Origin: Heritagella caecorum
GTDB lineage: Bacteria; Bacillota; Clostridia; Oscillospirales; Acutalibacteraceae
Length of the DNA: 64,000 nucleotides
Reading direction: 5' to 3'
NCBI GenBank assembly: GCA_904419035.1
Contig: CAJFQL010000001.1
Location: 124,001 to 188,000 of the forward strand
In this document: in pieces, positions 50,914 through 59,559 of the stretch
Layout of the letters: every line of letters starts with the position of its first letter
How positions within the stretch are numbered: the stretch's first letter is position 1
Translations under genes and position numbers: made by a program
The notes under the pieces: model-generated
The model's database searches: none
Told to the model about the DNA's origin: nothing
Seen by the model: the letters and a program-made list of their open reading frames with translations, nothing else

Positions 50914-50942
50914 ATTATAGTAGACCTTACCCCATTTGTCAA
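50914..50942 (-). promoter_or_regulatory. Consensus sigma-A promoter of yceD-rpmF
   Basis: Minus strand TTGACA, 17-base spacer, TATAAT; a full match to the consensus. It shares the 260-base divergent gap with the murT promoter; between them I see nothing else. Confidence 0.92.
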
Positions 50943-51010
50943 CGAAAAAATTCCGGTTCCTTTCACAAAATATCGGTCCCTCCCGGCCCCAGGCCCTGTG
51001 GTTTCTGCTG

Positions 51011-51039
51011 TTGCTTAATTAGAAAAAAGCGGGTATAAT
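51011..51039 (+). promoter_or_regulatory. Probable promoter of murT-gatD
   Basis: TTGCTT, 17-base spacer, TATAAT, about 78 bases before the murT start used here. Confidence 0.75.
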
Positions 51040-51116
51040 GTTTGTTTAGAAAATTTAAAGGAAATGGGTGCGGTTGGTGCCGTAACCCGCATGAAAGAAA
51101 CGGAGCGAAAAATGCC

Positions 51117-52472
51117 ATGCTGAAAACCGCTTTTGTGATCCTTACCTGCAAAGCGCTCAGCCTTGTTGGGCGCATGGTGGGCAAAGGTAGCAGCCTGCCG
51201 GGCAAAATCTGCCTGCGCATGGACCCGAACATTCTGAAAAAAATCCAGTTGCCCTCTGCCGTTATGGCTGTCACCGGGAGCAACGGAAAAACTTCCACCG
51301 TGGAAATGATTGCCCATGTGCTGCGAAGCAGTGGCAAAAAAGTGGCCTATAATAAGGAAGGCAGCAACCAAATCGAAGGGGTCACCACCTTTTTGCTCAA
51401 TGACTGCACCCTGTCCGGCCGGGTAAAAAGCGATATCGTACTGCTGGAAAGCGACGAACGCTTTGCCCGTCACACCTTTAAGCATTTTCACCCCACCCAC
51501 TATGTCATCAATAACCTGTATCGCGACCAGATGACCCGCAACGGCCACACCGAATGGATGTATGATATTGTCAAGCAGAGCGTATACGATGACACCCGCC
51601 TGATCCTCAATGCCGACGACCCCATGGTGGCGCGCTTTGGCATGAACCGGGATAATGTGGTGTGGTTCGGGGTGGAACGCATGCCGTTTTCTCACGAGAA
51701 AAACGACAGCGTCTATAATGACGGCGCTTATTGCCCTGCGTGCAAACACCCGCTCACCTATGATTATTATCATTATAACCACATCGGCTCTTACCACTGC
51801 GACCACTGCGGCCTCCACCGGGAAAAACCGGCCTATGCCGTGACTGACGCCAGCCAGGAAGACCAGTATATTGTCATTAACGGGGAATCCCGCATTGCGC
51901 TGAGTTTTAACGGCGTCTATCATTTTTATAACACGCTGGCTGCTTTTGCCGCCTGCCGGGAGTTGGGTATTCCCGCCGCGCAGATTACCGAAGCGCTGCA
52001 GCACTATATTATGAAAAACGGGCGCATCATGGATTTCCGCGTGGGTGAACACGAGGGTACGCTGCTGACCAGTAAGCATGAAAACTCGGTTTCCTATGAC
52101 CAATCCATCCGCGTCGCCGTACGGGATCAAAAAGCCGGCACAGTGATTATTATTGTGGACGCGATCAGCCGTAAATACTTCACCAGCGAAACGTCCTGGC
52201 TGTGGGATATCGATTTTGAACTGCTTAGCGCCCCGCATATCAAAAAGATCATTTTGGCGGGCACGTATGCCTATGATTTGGCCACCCGTTTTTCCTACAC
52301 CGACATTCCTTTTGATAAAATTGAAGTGATCGAAAACATGGACGAAGCGGTACAAGCACTGCGGGAGCGGGCTGTGGGCTATATTTACGGCATCACCTGT
52401 TTTTCCGACAAAGAAAAATTACTCAGCCGGGTCGAACCGGTTAACCCTGCGAAAGGCGGCGAGGAGAAATGA
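51117..52472 (+). CDS. murT: Lipid II isoglutaminyl synthase, MurT subunit
   Basis: MurT with GatD amidates the D-Glu of lipid II to D-isoglutamine. 451 residues: an N-terminal membrane-associated segment, Mur-ligase P-loop TGSNGKTSTVEMI, NKEGSNQIEGV, LLESDERFARHTF, NLYRDQMTRNG, a zinc ribbon insertion with CPACKHPL and CDHCGLH, and the MurT C-terminal domain DUF1727 (LTSKHENSVSYDQSI). Start ATG has GGAG 11 bases upstream; a longer reading adds a non-family leader. The stop overlaps gatD by ATGA. Confidence 0.94.
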   Translation: MLKTAFVILTCKALSLVGRMVGKGSSLPGKICLRMDPNILKKIQLPSAVMAVTGSNGKTSTVEMIAHVLRSSGKKVAYNKEGSNQIEGVTTFLLNDCTLSGRVKSDIVLLESDERFARHTFKHFHPTHYVINNLYRDQMTRNGHTEWMYDIVKQSVYDDTRLILNADDPMVARFGMNRDNVVWFGVERMPFSHEKNDSVYNDGAYCPACKHPLTYDYYHYNHIGSYHCDHCGLHREKPAYAVTDASQEDQYIVINGESRIALSFNGVYHFYNTLAAFAACRELGIPAAQITEALQHYIMKNGRIMDFRVGEHEGTLLTSKHENSVSYDQSIRVAVRDQKAGTVIIIVDAISRKYFTSETSWLWDIDFELLSAPHIKKIILAGTYAYDLATRFSYTDIPFDKIEVIENMDEAVQALRERAVGYIYGITCFSDKEKLLSRVEPVNPAKGGEEK

Positions 52473-53209
52473 AAATCCTTCATCTGTACCCCGATTTTAT
52501 GAATCTGTATGGGGAATACGGCAATATGCGGGTGCTGCAGCGGCACTTGCAAGATCAGGGCATAACCGTTACGCTGGAAACCAAAACCATCACCGATGAT
52601 TCCCTGGATTTTTCCGATGTGGATTTTATCTATATCGGCTGTGGTACGGAACGCAGCCAGAAAGCGGCGCTCAAGCACCTGCTGCCGTACCGTGAGGCTA
52701 TTCTGGATGCCTGCGAGCGGGGCGTTGTGGGCTTATTTACCGGCAATGCCTGTGACATGCTGGGCGCTTCCATTACCGACGGCAGCGGCACCGAACACAA
52801 AGCGCTGGGGCTGTTGCCTTTTACCACAGTCGAGAGCGCCGACGAACGGTATACCGGCGACGCCATGACGGAACAAGCTCCTTTCGGCCAGGAAGCCGTA
52901 GGCTTTTTGAATAAGTGCAGTGAGGTTACCGGTATTACCAATCCCCTCTTTACGCTGAAAATGGGAATGGGAAATCAAAAAGGCGATACGGGCGAAGGCT
53001 GGCAGAAAAACAACTTCTTCGGCACTCACCTGATCGGCCCGGTGCTGGTGAAAAACCCCGCCATACTCAATCACATGGTTAAGCTTCTTTTGGAACGGGA
53101 AACCGGGAACAAAACGCTGAAACCGGTTTCGTATCCCTTTGAAGAAAAAGCCTATGAAACCACCCACCGGGCACTGACACAGCGCCTCCAAAACACCCAG
53201 CAGGCCTAA
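52469..53209 (+). CDS. gatD: GatD-like glutamine amidotransferase, partner of MurT, catalytic motifs altered
   Basis: GatD releases ammonia from glutamine for MurT. 246 residues with the family frame: LYPDFMNLYGEYGNMRVL, DVDFIYIGCGTERSQK, and KGDTGEGW. The strings that should hold the nucleophilic Cys (CGGYQ) and the catalytic His (YLHGP) instead read GLFTGNACDMLG (Cys95) and GTHLIGPVLVKNP (His187), so both residues are present but shifted. The pairing with murT is clear; whether glutaminase activity is kept is open. A terminator stem spans the stop codon. Confidence 0.85.
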   Translation: MKILHLYPDFMNLYGEYGNMRVLQRHLQDQGITVTLETKTITDDSLDFSDVDFIYIGCGTERSQKAALKHLLPYREAILDACERGVVGLFTGNACDMLGASITDGSGTEHKALGLLPFTTVESADERYTGDAMTEQAPFGQEAVGFLNKCSEVTGITNPLFTLKMGMGNQKGDTGEGWQKNNFFGTHLIGPVLVKNPAILNHMVKLLLERETGNKTLKPVSYPFEEKAYETTHRALTQRLQNTQQA

Positions 53210-53218
53210 AAGGCCTGC
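53200..53218 (+). terminator. Terminator of murT-gatD
   Basis: 8-bp stem GCAGGCCT/AGGCCTGC with a 3-base loop that contains the end of the gatD stop, followed by seven T on the plus strand. Confidence 0.85.
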
Positions 53219-53223
53219 TTTTT

Positions 53224-54624
53224 TTATACCGTAATTTCGGTCCACTTCCCCTTGCGGAAACGCAAGTACGATAGCACGAACCGGCAGGCCTGGTCGAGGA
53301 ACAATCCCACCCAGGCGCCAAACAGCCCCATGTTAAACGGGAAACATAATAGCCACCCGAAGAATGGCCGTACAAACGTGACGCTAAACAGCGACGTCAG
53401 CGCCGTATACCGGGTATCCCCGGCACCGCGCAGGCATCCGTTAAAAATCACCTGCGGGATTTGCAGGAAGATCACAAGCGACATGACCTGCATAATCATG
53501 ACCCCGTAATCCAGGATGGCTTCTTCGCTGGAAAACCAGCTGAAAATAAAGCGCCCGCCCAAAACGAATACCACGGCTAAACAGCAGGCAAAAAACAGCC
53601 CGAACCGCTGGCACACGGTACCATACAGTTTTGCCAGATCCCGGCGTTTCCGTCCCAGGCTTTGCCCTACCAGCGAAACCGCTGCCACCTGAATCCCGTC
53701 GCCAAAAGAAAACGAGATGCTCATCAGGTTCATCCCCACCTGGTGCGCCGCATAGGCCACCGTGCCCATCCGGGCCACAATCACCGAATAGGTAAAGAAA
53801 CCAATCCGCATGAAAATCTGCTCAGCCAGAGCGCTGGAGCCGATATTGGCCAAAGCTTTCAGGCTTTCTTTATCAAAACGGAATCCTCTGGCATACCCGA
53901 TATACAGGTAACTGTGGGGATGGCAGACCGATGCAATACTCATCAGGCTCCCCACGGCGGAACCGATCACGGTGGCCCATGCGGCCCCCGCTACTCCCAA
54001 CGCCGGAAAGCCAAAGTTCCCGCCGATGAGCAGGTAATTAAGTACAATATTCACGCCGTTGGCCGTTAAATTGGTGCGCATGGCAATTTTGGTATTGCCC
54101 ACGCCCCGCTGGCCTGCGTTAATAACCAGGGAAATGACCGTAAAGACAATGCCGCCCATGACGATTTCAAAATATTCCCGTGCATATTCGTGGGTATCGG
54201 GCTGGGAACCGGCCGCATGCATAATATCATTGGCAAAAAATAAACACAACCCGCTGATAATGACGACCATGGCCATGGCAATCACAAAGGCTTGCTGCAA
54301 GACCCGGTTGGCTTTTTGCTGCTCCCCTTCCCCTTTTCGCCGGGCTACAATGGCGGAAACCGCCGTATTGATGGAAAAGAAGAAGCAAAGCCCTATAAGT
54401 TTCGGCTGGGTCGTCAGCCCTACAGCGGCAATGGCGTAGGTGCCAAGGAAACTAACCATCATCGTGTCAATAAACCCGACAAGACTCACCAGAAACGATT
54501 CCACAATGGAGGGCCATGCAATAGCGATGGTATCGTGGAACAGCTCCCGGTTGGATGGAATCGCACCAGCCGGTGGAATGTTTGCGAGAATTTTTTGCTG
54601 ATTGAGGATCTGCAAAACCGTCAC
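53224..54624 (-). CDS. MATE-family efflux transporter
   Basis: 466 residues with twelve predicted membrane segments in two related halves. IAIAWPSIVESFLVSLVGFIDTMMVSFLG spans residues 35-65, VGLTTQPKLIG, GNTKIAMRTNL, NIVLNYLLI and GAGDTRYTALTS are typical. It exchanges cations (Na+ or H+) for organic cations or lipid-like substrates; which one is unknown. The start is uncertain: I use a GTG, while a TTG three codons on is possible, and neither has a strong ribosome site. It converges on gatD. Confidence 0.85.
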   Translation of the reverse strand: MTVLQILNQQKILANIPPAGAIPSNRELFHDTIAIAWPSIVESFLVSLVGFIDTMMVSFLGTYAIAAVGLTTQPKLIGLCFFFSINTAVSAIVARRKGEGEQQKANRVLQQAFVIAMAMVVIISGLCLFFANDIMHAAGSQPDTHEYAREYFEIVMGGIVFTVISLVINAGQRGVGNTKIAMRTNLTANGVNIVLNYLLIGGNFGFPALGVAGAAWATVIGSAVGSLMSIASVCHPHSYLYIGYARGFRFDKESLKALANIGSSALAEQIFMRIGFFTYSVIVARMGTVAYAAHQVGMNLMSISFSFGDGIQVAAVSLVGQSLGRKRRDLAKLYGTVCQRFGLFFACCLAVVFVLGGRFIFSWFSSEEAILDYGVMIMQVMSLVIFLQIPQVIFNGCLRGAGDTRYTALTSLFSVTFVRPFFGWLLCFPFNMGLFGAWVGLFLDQACRFVLSYLRFRKGKWTEITV

Positions 54625-54662
54625 CGTCTTTCTTTTTGCTTTGTCAACAACATTATACAACA

Positions 54663-54697
54663 AAAGAGCCGGACTTTCTACCCGAAGCCGGCTCTTT
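54663..54697 (-). terminator. Hairpin after the second O-antigen-ligase-like gene
   Basis: 10-bp stem AAAGAGCCGG/CCGGCTCTTT with a 15-base loop and short T-run on the minus strand. A TATAAT (54652-54657) for the MATE gene follows it closely. Confidence 0.65.
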
Positions 54698-54726
54698 TTC
54701 ATAATGTGGAAATAGAACATCGATGG

Positions 54727-55941
54727 TTATGGTTTCGAGATTCCCATGGTGATCAGCTGTTGGGCTTCCTCTTTTACGTAATCCCGGCGGGATTCCGCAT
54801 CCGGCTTAATGCCAATGGACGAATAAATCACCAGGAACATCATGGCGGTTTGGCTCCACAGGATCGTCACATCGGTCATACCGTGCAGGCACACGGCACA
54901 GAACGAGACCACCAGCAGCACATTGGTGCTGGTGCTGTGATAATGGCGCAGCCGCCTGAGCAGCCGTGCGAGCTGTGAAAAGACAAAGTACAAAATGCCC
55001 ACCGTGCCGACAATTCCAAAATTCAGCAGCAGATCAAGGTACAAATTGTGGCTATGGGCCGTAATATAGCCCCCCAGCCGGCTGCAAATCATGGCGTATG
55101 TCATGGGGCCCCGGCCCAGGATGGGGCATTCCCGAATCCCCCGCACCGCCGTAATCCAAATTTCCAGCCGCTGATCCATCGCGTGGGTAGCGGATAGTAA
55201 ATGCGGGAACAAAATGGGCAGCACAGTCAGGGCGGCCACGCCCACCAGCAACAGCCCGCCCACAATGGCAGCCCCCAGTTTATACTGGCCCCGGAAAAAC
55301 AGAAATACCAGCGCACAGGTCCCTGCCGTAATGGCCGAACTGATACTGTTGCACAGATAGAGCCCCATCAGGGCACTAATCCCCGTACACACATAGAAAA
55401 AGCGGTGCTGGTTTTTGGCAAAAAAGCGGTACAGCGCAATCAGAATGATGAACTCCATCATCATGCCAAAAAAGTTCGCATTATAAAAAACCGCTTCCGG
55501 CCGGTTGTCGCCATCCAGCCCCAGATCGAAGATTTTCTGAACCCAGGCAATAATCACGCAGCCAATGCTGCAAATGCAGGCCGTATCCATTAGGCTATCG
55601 AACAGCCATTTGTTCATAAACGAGCGCATATAAAATGCACAACTCAGGCACAGCAGTAATTCCAGGCAAATCGAAAGGCCCTGAAAATTCTGATAGCACA
55701 GGGAAATGATAGCCCACACCACCATCAGCCCGCCCATAATCCGGTTTTCCGGGCCGTCAAAAGCCCGGCGGCGGCGATGGGAGCTAAATAGGACACTGAT
55801 GCCTTCCAACACAATCACGCAGATTGTCACATAGTACGGCATAAAAAGCGAAATGGTCAAAATAGAAGCAAAGGCGGTTTGGAAGGACACATCTTCCCGG
55901 GAGGGCATTTTTTTCAGTTGCAGGAAAAAGCGTTTTGCCAA
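54727..55941 (-). CDS. O-antigen ligase / Wzy-like membrane protein (second copy)
   Basis: 404 residues with about eleven membrane segments. The large loop segment RLEIWITAVRGIRECPILGRGPMTY and the HSHNLYLDLLLNFGIVGTVGI motif (split across about residues 300-345) are the usual marks of Wzy_C/ligase proteins. It is only distantly similar to the copy in the surface-polymer operon. Start is TTG with AAGGAGG 7 bases upstream, better than the earlier GTG codons. Flanked by a MATE transporter and a hydrolase, not by glycosyltransferases, so its glycan is unknown. Confidence 0.78.
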   Translation of the reverse strand: MAKRFFLQLKKMPSREDVSFQTAFASILTISLFMPYYVTICVIVLEGISVLFSSHRRRRAFDGPENRIMGGLMVVWAIISLCYQNFQGLSICLELLLCLSCAFYMRSFMNKWLFDSLMDTACICSIGCVIIAWVQKIFDLGLDGDNRPEAVFYNANFFGMMMEFIILIALYRFFAKNQHRFFYVCTGISALMGLYLCNSISSAITAGTCALVFLFFRGQYKLGAAIVGGLLLVGVAALTVLPILFPHLLSATHAMDQRLEIWITAVRGIRECPILGRGPMTYAMICSRLGGYITAHSHNLYLDLLLNFGIVGTVGILYFVFSQLARLLRRLRHYHSTSTNVLLVVSFCAVCLHGMTDVTILWSQTAMMFLVIYSSIGIKPDAESRRDYVKEEAQQLITMGISKP

Positions 55942-56001
55942 TCCTTTTTCCTCCTTTTCCACAAAAAATATCGTCACAACCGTTTATACAGCCGTGACGA
56001 T

Positions 56002-56007
56002 ATTATA
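56002..56007 (-). promoter_or_regulatory. Extended -10 element for the second O-antigen-ligase-like gene
   Basis: Minus strand TGGTATAAT (TGN extended -10); no good -35 because the preceding bases belong to the terminator of the hydrolase gene. Confidence 0.5.
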
Positions 56008-56020
56008 CCATGAATCAAAT

Positions 56021-56049
56021 AAAAGGGCTACCCTTTTCAATGAAGCCCT
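56021..56049 (-). terminator. Terminator of the alpha/beta hydrolase gene
   Basis: Two exclusive hairpins are possible: AGGGCT/AGCCCT with a 14-base loop, or AAAAGGG-CTA-CCCTTTT. A short T-run follows on the minus strand. Confidence 0.6.
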
Positions 56050-56055
56050 CGCGTA

Positions 56056-57009
56056 TCACGCTTGGTCACCCGATGTGCGGGCTTTTTCAAAGAACGTTAG
56101 CAGGTCATTGTAAACCCTGAAATGGTTTTGCTCGGTAATCAGCGCATGGCGCAGCCCCGGATACAATTTTAGTTCCACCTGGCATCCGGCCCGACGCATG
56201 CCCGCATACACTTTCCGTACCCCTTTGCCAAAATCCCCCACCGGGTCCTGTTCCCCGGAAAGGAGCAAAAACGGCACGTGCTTGGGAATTTTTCGGTACC
56301 ACAGAGGTTTATTGATGTCCAGCAGCAGTTCGGCTACATCCCGATACCCCGATACGGTAAGCGGAAACCCGCACAAGGGGTCGTTTGTATACCGGTCCAC
56401 TTCTGTTTCATCGGTGGACACCCAGTCGTTGGGAGTGCGGTTGGGCGCAAACGCTTTGTTATAGGCGCCGGTGCTCAGTTTTTGCGGCAGGGGATCGTGC
56501 CCTTTAGGCCCGCAGCGATGGACCAAGACTTTCAGTGCCTGTAGCTGCAGCTGCCCAACAGCCGCCCCCGGCCCGGCCGATGTCCCCATCAGGGCCACCG
56601 CTTTCATGTCGCTGCCAAAACGCGCCACATAGGCCCGGCACACAAAAGAACCCATACTGTGCCCAAACAGGAAAAAGGGCAGATTTTCGTATTCTTCCCG
56701 CAAAATGGTGTACAGCTTTTTGGTATCCATCACCAAATTATGGCACCCACCGTTTTCAAAATATCCGTAATCGGCGCCGCTGCTCACCGACCGGCCATGG
56801 CCCAAATGGTCATGCGCCACGACCACATACCCGTTTTGCGCCATAAAGGCGGCAAAATCGCGGTACACACCACTGTGTTCCGCCATGCCATGTACAATCT
56901 GCAAAACGCCGACTACGTCGCTCAAATTGACCGGTTCCGTCACACGCACAAAAATCCTTTTGCCCGTAGCCACCGAATCGAAGGTAAACGTTCTTTCCCG
57001 GATCTCCAT
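56056..57009 (-). CDS. Alpha/beta hydrolase, monoacylglycerol-lipase-like
   Basis: 317 residues. Oxyanion-site VHGMAEHSGVY, VVAHDHLGHGRS, nucleophile FLFGHSMGSFV (Ser in GHSMG), and a late acidic/His pair (GEQDPVGDFGKG and LRHALITE) fit the serine-hydrolase triad of the lysophospholipase/monoacylglycerol-lipase group. No signal peptide. Substrate unknown. AAAGGAGG lies before the ATG; it is transcribed alone from a consensus promoter. Confidence 0.88.
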   Translation of the reverse strand: MEIRERTFTFDSVATGKRIFVRVTEPVNLSDVVGVLQIVHGMAEHSGVYRDFAAFMAQNGYVVVAHDHLGHGRSVSSGADYGYFENGGCHNLVMDTKKLYTILREEYENLPFFLFGHSMGSFVCRAYVARFGSDMKAVALMGTSAGPGAAVGQLQLQALKVLVHRCGPKGHDPLPQKLSTGAYNKAFAPNRTPNDWVSTDETEVDRYTNDPLCGFPLTVSGYRDVAELLLDINKPLWYRKIPKHVPFLLLSGEQDPVGDFGKGVRKVYAGMRRAGCQVELKLYPGLRHALITEQNHFRVYNDLLTFFEKARTSGDQA

Positions 57010-57075
57010 ACGCGAGCCTCCTTTTTTGTTTCAAAAAATTAGTTCATCTGTTTTTCAAAACTAGATAGTACAATA

Positions 57076-57104
57076 ATTATAACGAACCTATCATGGGCTG
57101 TCAA
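57076..57104 (-). promoter_or_regulatory. Consensus sigma-A promoter of the alpha/beta hydrolase gene
   Basis: Minus strand TTGACA, 17-base spacer, TATAAT. The -35 overlaps the stop codon of the upstream radical SAM gene. Confidence 0.88.
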
Positions 57105-58027
57105 GCATCCCCTTCGGGTTCGCTTGCCAATTTTTCGGCTTCCTGCTGGGAAAACGGCGGGATAAAGTCTTTTTTCGCAGACGCTAGCCCCTGGGCGTAC
57201 CCGTCCAGCTCCAATTCATACAGCACCTTCATCACCCGGTCGTATTCCCGCCGGGTGATCCGGCGGTTGATCTCCGGAAACTCGCTAGCCCGTCCGCAGG
57301 GCACATACTGGGCCATAATACTCACCGGCACCGCCGTGCCGAACGTTTCTTTAATCCAACGCAGCACCGCCATGGAGTTGTGGGTGTGCCCCGGCAAGAT
57401 CAAATGGCGCACCAAGGTGCCGCTTTTCATCATACCGTCCTCTTCATACCGGGCGGGGCCGGTCTGGCGCACCATTTCCCGAATGGCGGCCTTGGCTCGT
57501 TGGGGATAATCCGGTACGCCGGACAGCTGCTGCCCCAACCGGGCGTCTTCATACTTCATGTCAGGCAGATAGATGTCTACCAGCCCTTCCAGCGTGCGCA
57601 GGGCTTCCACCCGCTCATAGCCCCCGCAATTATACACCACTGGAACAGGCAAAGGCCCCATTTGCAGCGCCTGACGAACAGCGGGCAAAAAATGGGTGGG
57701 TGTTACCAGGTTGATATTATGGGCTCCCTGTTCCACCAAATCTTCCATGATATGTCGCAGTTGTGGGACCGTCACCGGTTTTCCAATGCGGTGTTGGGTA
57801 CTGATGGGGGTATTTTGGCAGAACACGCACCCCAGCGAGCAACCGGAAAAGAAAATCGTACCGGACCCCTTTTCTCCGCTGATACACGGTTCCTCCCACG
57901 GGTGTAGCGCGGCCCGGGCCACCACTGGCAGGGCTCCCATGCCGCAAAAACCGTGTCCTTCGGTTTCGGTCCGGCGGGCGCCGCATTGTCTGGGACACAG
58001 GCGGCAGGATTCGATTTCCACCCTCAT
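57101..58027 (-). CDS. Radical SAM protein, PflA-like (COG1313 type)
   Basis: 308 residues. An N-terminal cysteine cluster CRLCPRQCGARR, then the radical SAM site FFSGCSLGCVFCQN (CxxxCxxC), NLVTPTHFLPAV, VYNCGGYERVEAL, IYLPDMKYED and VRHLILPGHTHNS. This is the group annotated as putative pyruvate-formate-lyase activating enzyme, whose true target is not known. The ATG overlaps the upstream fusion gene by ATGA and follows GGAGGAGAAGG. Confidence 0.88.
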   Translation of the reverse strand: MRVEIESCRLCPRQCGARRTETEGHGFCGMGALPVVARAALHPWEEPCISGEKGSGTIFFSGCSLGCVFCQNTPISTQHRIGKPVTVPQLRHIMEDLVEQGAHNINLVTPTHFLPAVRQALQMGPLPVPVVYNCGGYERVEALRTLEGLVDIYLPDMKYEDARLGQQLSGVPDYPQRAKAAIREMVRQTGPARYEEDGMMKSGTLVRHLILPGHTHNSMAVLRWIKETFGTAVPVSIMAQYVPCGRASEFPEINRRITRREYDRVMKVLYELELDGYAQGLASAKKDFIPPFSQQEAEKLASEPEGDA

Positions 58028-59559
58028 ACCTTCTCCTCCGTGATTTGCAGAAAGGCACACAGTCCGCCGCGATGCCCCTTGGTCGCACGATGGGAAAACA
58101 GTAAATCATGGTGGCAGCAGGTGCATACTTCGGCCACCGTGATGTGTTCGGGGCGAATGCCCGCTTTCAGCATAATTTGCCGGTTGAGCTCCCACAGGTT
58201 CAGCATCGCTTTTTCCTCCGAAACCGGGCGCAGGACTCGCTCGACGGGCACATAGGAAAGCGCTTTCACCTTTTCAATGACCGGCGTATCTACTTCATAG
58301 CAGCACGGGCCAATGCTCGGGCCGATGGCCGCCACCAGATCATCAGGCACCGACCCGAATGCCTGTTCCATGGCTTCTACCATATGCTGTGCCATTTCGG
58401 CCACCGTACCGCGCCAACCGGCATGCCCCAATCCGATGGCCCTGTTTACTGGGTCCACAAAATACAACGGCACACAGTCGGCATAATGGGTCACCAGGGT
58501 AACCCCAGGTTCATTGGTAATCAGCCCGTCGATACCGGGGGCATCCTGCGGTTTAAAAATGCCCACACCGGCCTGGGCGGCTCCTACCCGGCGAATTTGG
58601 GTATGGTGATCCTGGGCCGACGACACCAATTTGTTTTCGTCAAAGCCCACGGCCCGGCTAAAGCGGCGGTAGTTTTCCCGCACACGTTCCGGGTCGTCCC
58701 CACGCCCAAACGCCAGGTTCATGGACGCATACTCCCCTTCACTGACACCACCCAGACGGGTGGAAAATGCATCTTTTACAAAACCCAGCTGCGAAAGCGC
58801 CGGGAACCGCAGAAACGATACCCCGTCCTGCTGGCATAATTCCATTTGGCCGATCATAGTCCTACATCCTCTCTTCCTTGTTCCCGGGTTCTGTTCCCGG
58901 GTTCTGTCCCCGGATTCCGGCCCGATATGCCGGAGCACCGCCATAAGACGATCCTGTGTTACGGTTTGCACGCTTAGTTTTTCCGACGCACATACCGACA
59001 CATGCCACTGGCCGTCCCCCACGGAGTACCACCACATACCGTCACGCTGCTGCCAATCGCCTTCGATCGAAGAAAAATCACATGTGTGCATGGCATAGGC
59101 AATTCCTTTGCCGCTACACTTTCCATACGCTTCTTTTAACGTAAAAATACGGGTAAACGCTTCCGGGGTATGACATCCCTGTTCCTTTGGCGAAAAAGCA
59201 TAGCGGGCCACTTTCTCCCGAAAAGGCGTGAGCGGCTGCACATCAATGCCCACGGGAAAATGGGAAAGAGCACAGGCGCACCCGGTATCACAGTGGGATA
59301 GATTCACATGCAGCCCGTCAAAAGCCTTGCCGCACAGTTCCGGTTTTGTGCCCGCTGGAAACGAAAAAACCGGTGGTTGTGTGATACCATATTCGGTATA
59401 AAGGGCATAGCGCAACAAAAGATAAGCCGCCATGCTCTGCGCCCGGTTTTTCTCAAAACGCAGCGCCGCGATCTTTGCCCGCCGCTGGTCAGAGAGCAAG
59501 GCCATCCCCCATGTCACTTCTTCTGTTGTAAAAATTGGATGCTGCCATAGATAGATCAT
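58024..59559 (-). CDS. 4'-phosphopantetheinyl transferase / laccase-domain (PgeF-like) fused ORF
   Basis: A 511-residue frame with two unrelated domains. Residues 1-215 are an Sfp-type PPTase: HVNLSHCDTGCACALS, VGIDVQPL (metal-binding Asp106) and TRIFTLKEAYGKCSGKG (Glu143). Residues 235-511 are a YfiH/PgeF laccase-domain protein: FSTRLGGVSEG, THYADCVPLYF, GLGHAGWRGTV, IGPCCYEV. Between them the DNA has a perfect 13-bp tandem duplication; without one copy the PPTase would end by an ATGA overlap with the ATG of residue 235, which also has a GAGAGG ribosome site. So this is probably a recent fusion, and free laccase-domain protein may still be made. It overlaps dinB by ATGA. Confidence 0.85.
   Translation of the reverse strand: MIYLWQHPIFTTEEVTWGMALLSDQRRAKIAALRFEKNRAQSMAAYLLLRYALYTEYGITQPPVFSFPAGTKPELCGKAFDGLHVNLSHCDTGCACALSHFPVGIDVQPLTPFREKVARYAFSPKEQGCHTPEAFTRIFTLKEAYGKCSGKGIAYAMHTCDFSSIEGDWQQRDGMWWYSVGDGQWHVSVCASEKLSVQTVTQDRLMAVLRHIGPESGDRTREQNPGTRKRGCRTMIGQMELCQQDGVSFLRFPALSQLGFVKDAFSTRLGGVSEGEYASMNLAFGRGDDPERVRENYRRFSRAVGFDENKLVSSAQDHHTQIRRVGAAQAGVGIFKPQDAPGIDGLITNEPGVTLVTHYADCVPLYFVDPVNRAIGLGHAGWRGTVAEMAQHMVEAMEQAFGSVPDDLVAAIGPSIGPCCYEVDTPVIEKVKALSYVPVERVLRPVSEEKAMLNLWELNRQIMLKAGIRPEHITVAEVCTCCHHDLLFSHRATKGHRGGLCAFLQITEEKV
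58882..58907. repeat. 13-bp perfect tandem duplication joining two genes
   Basis: Unit TCCCGGGTTCTGT (plus strand) at 58882-58894 and 58895-58907. As 13 is not a multiple of 3, gain or loss of a copy switches the reading frame between fused and separate PPTase and laccase-domain genes. Confidence 0.95.
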
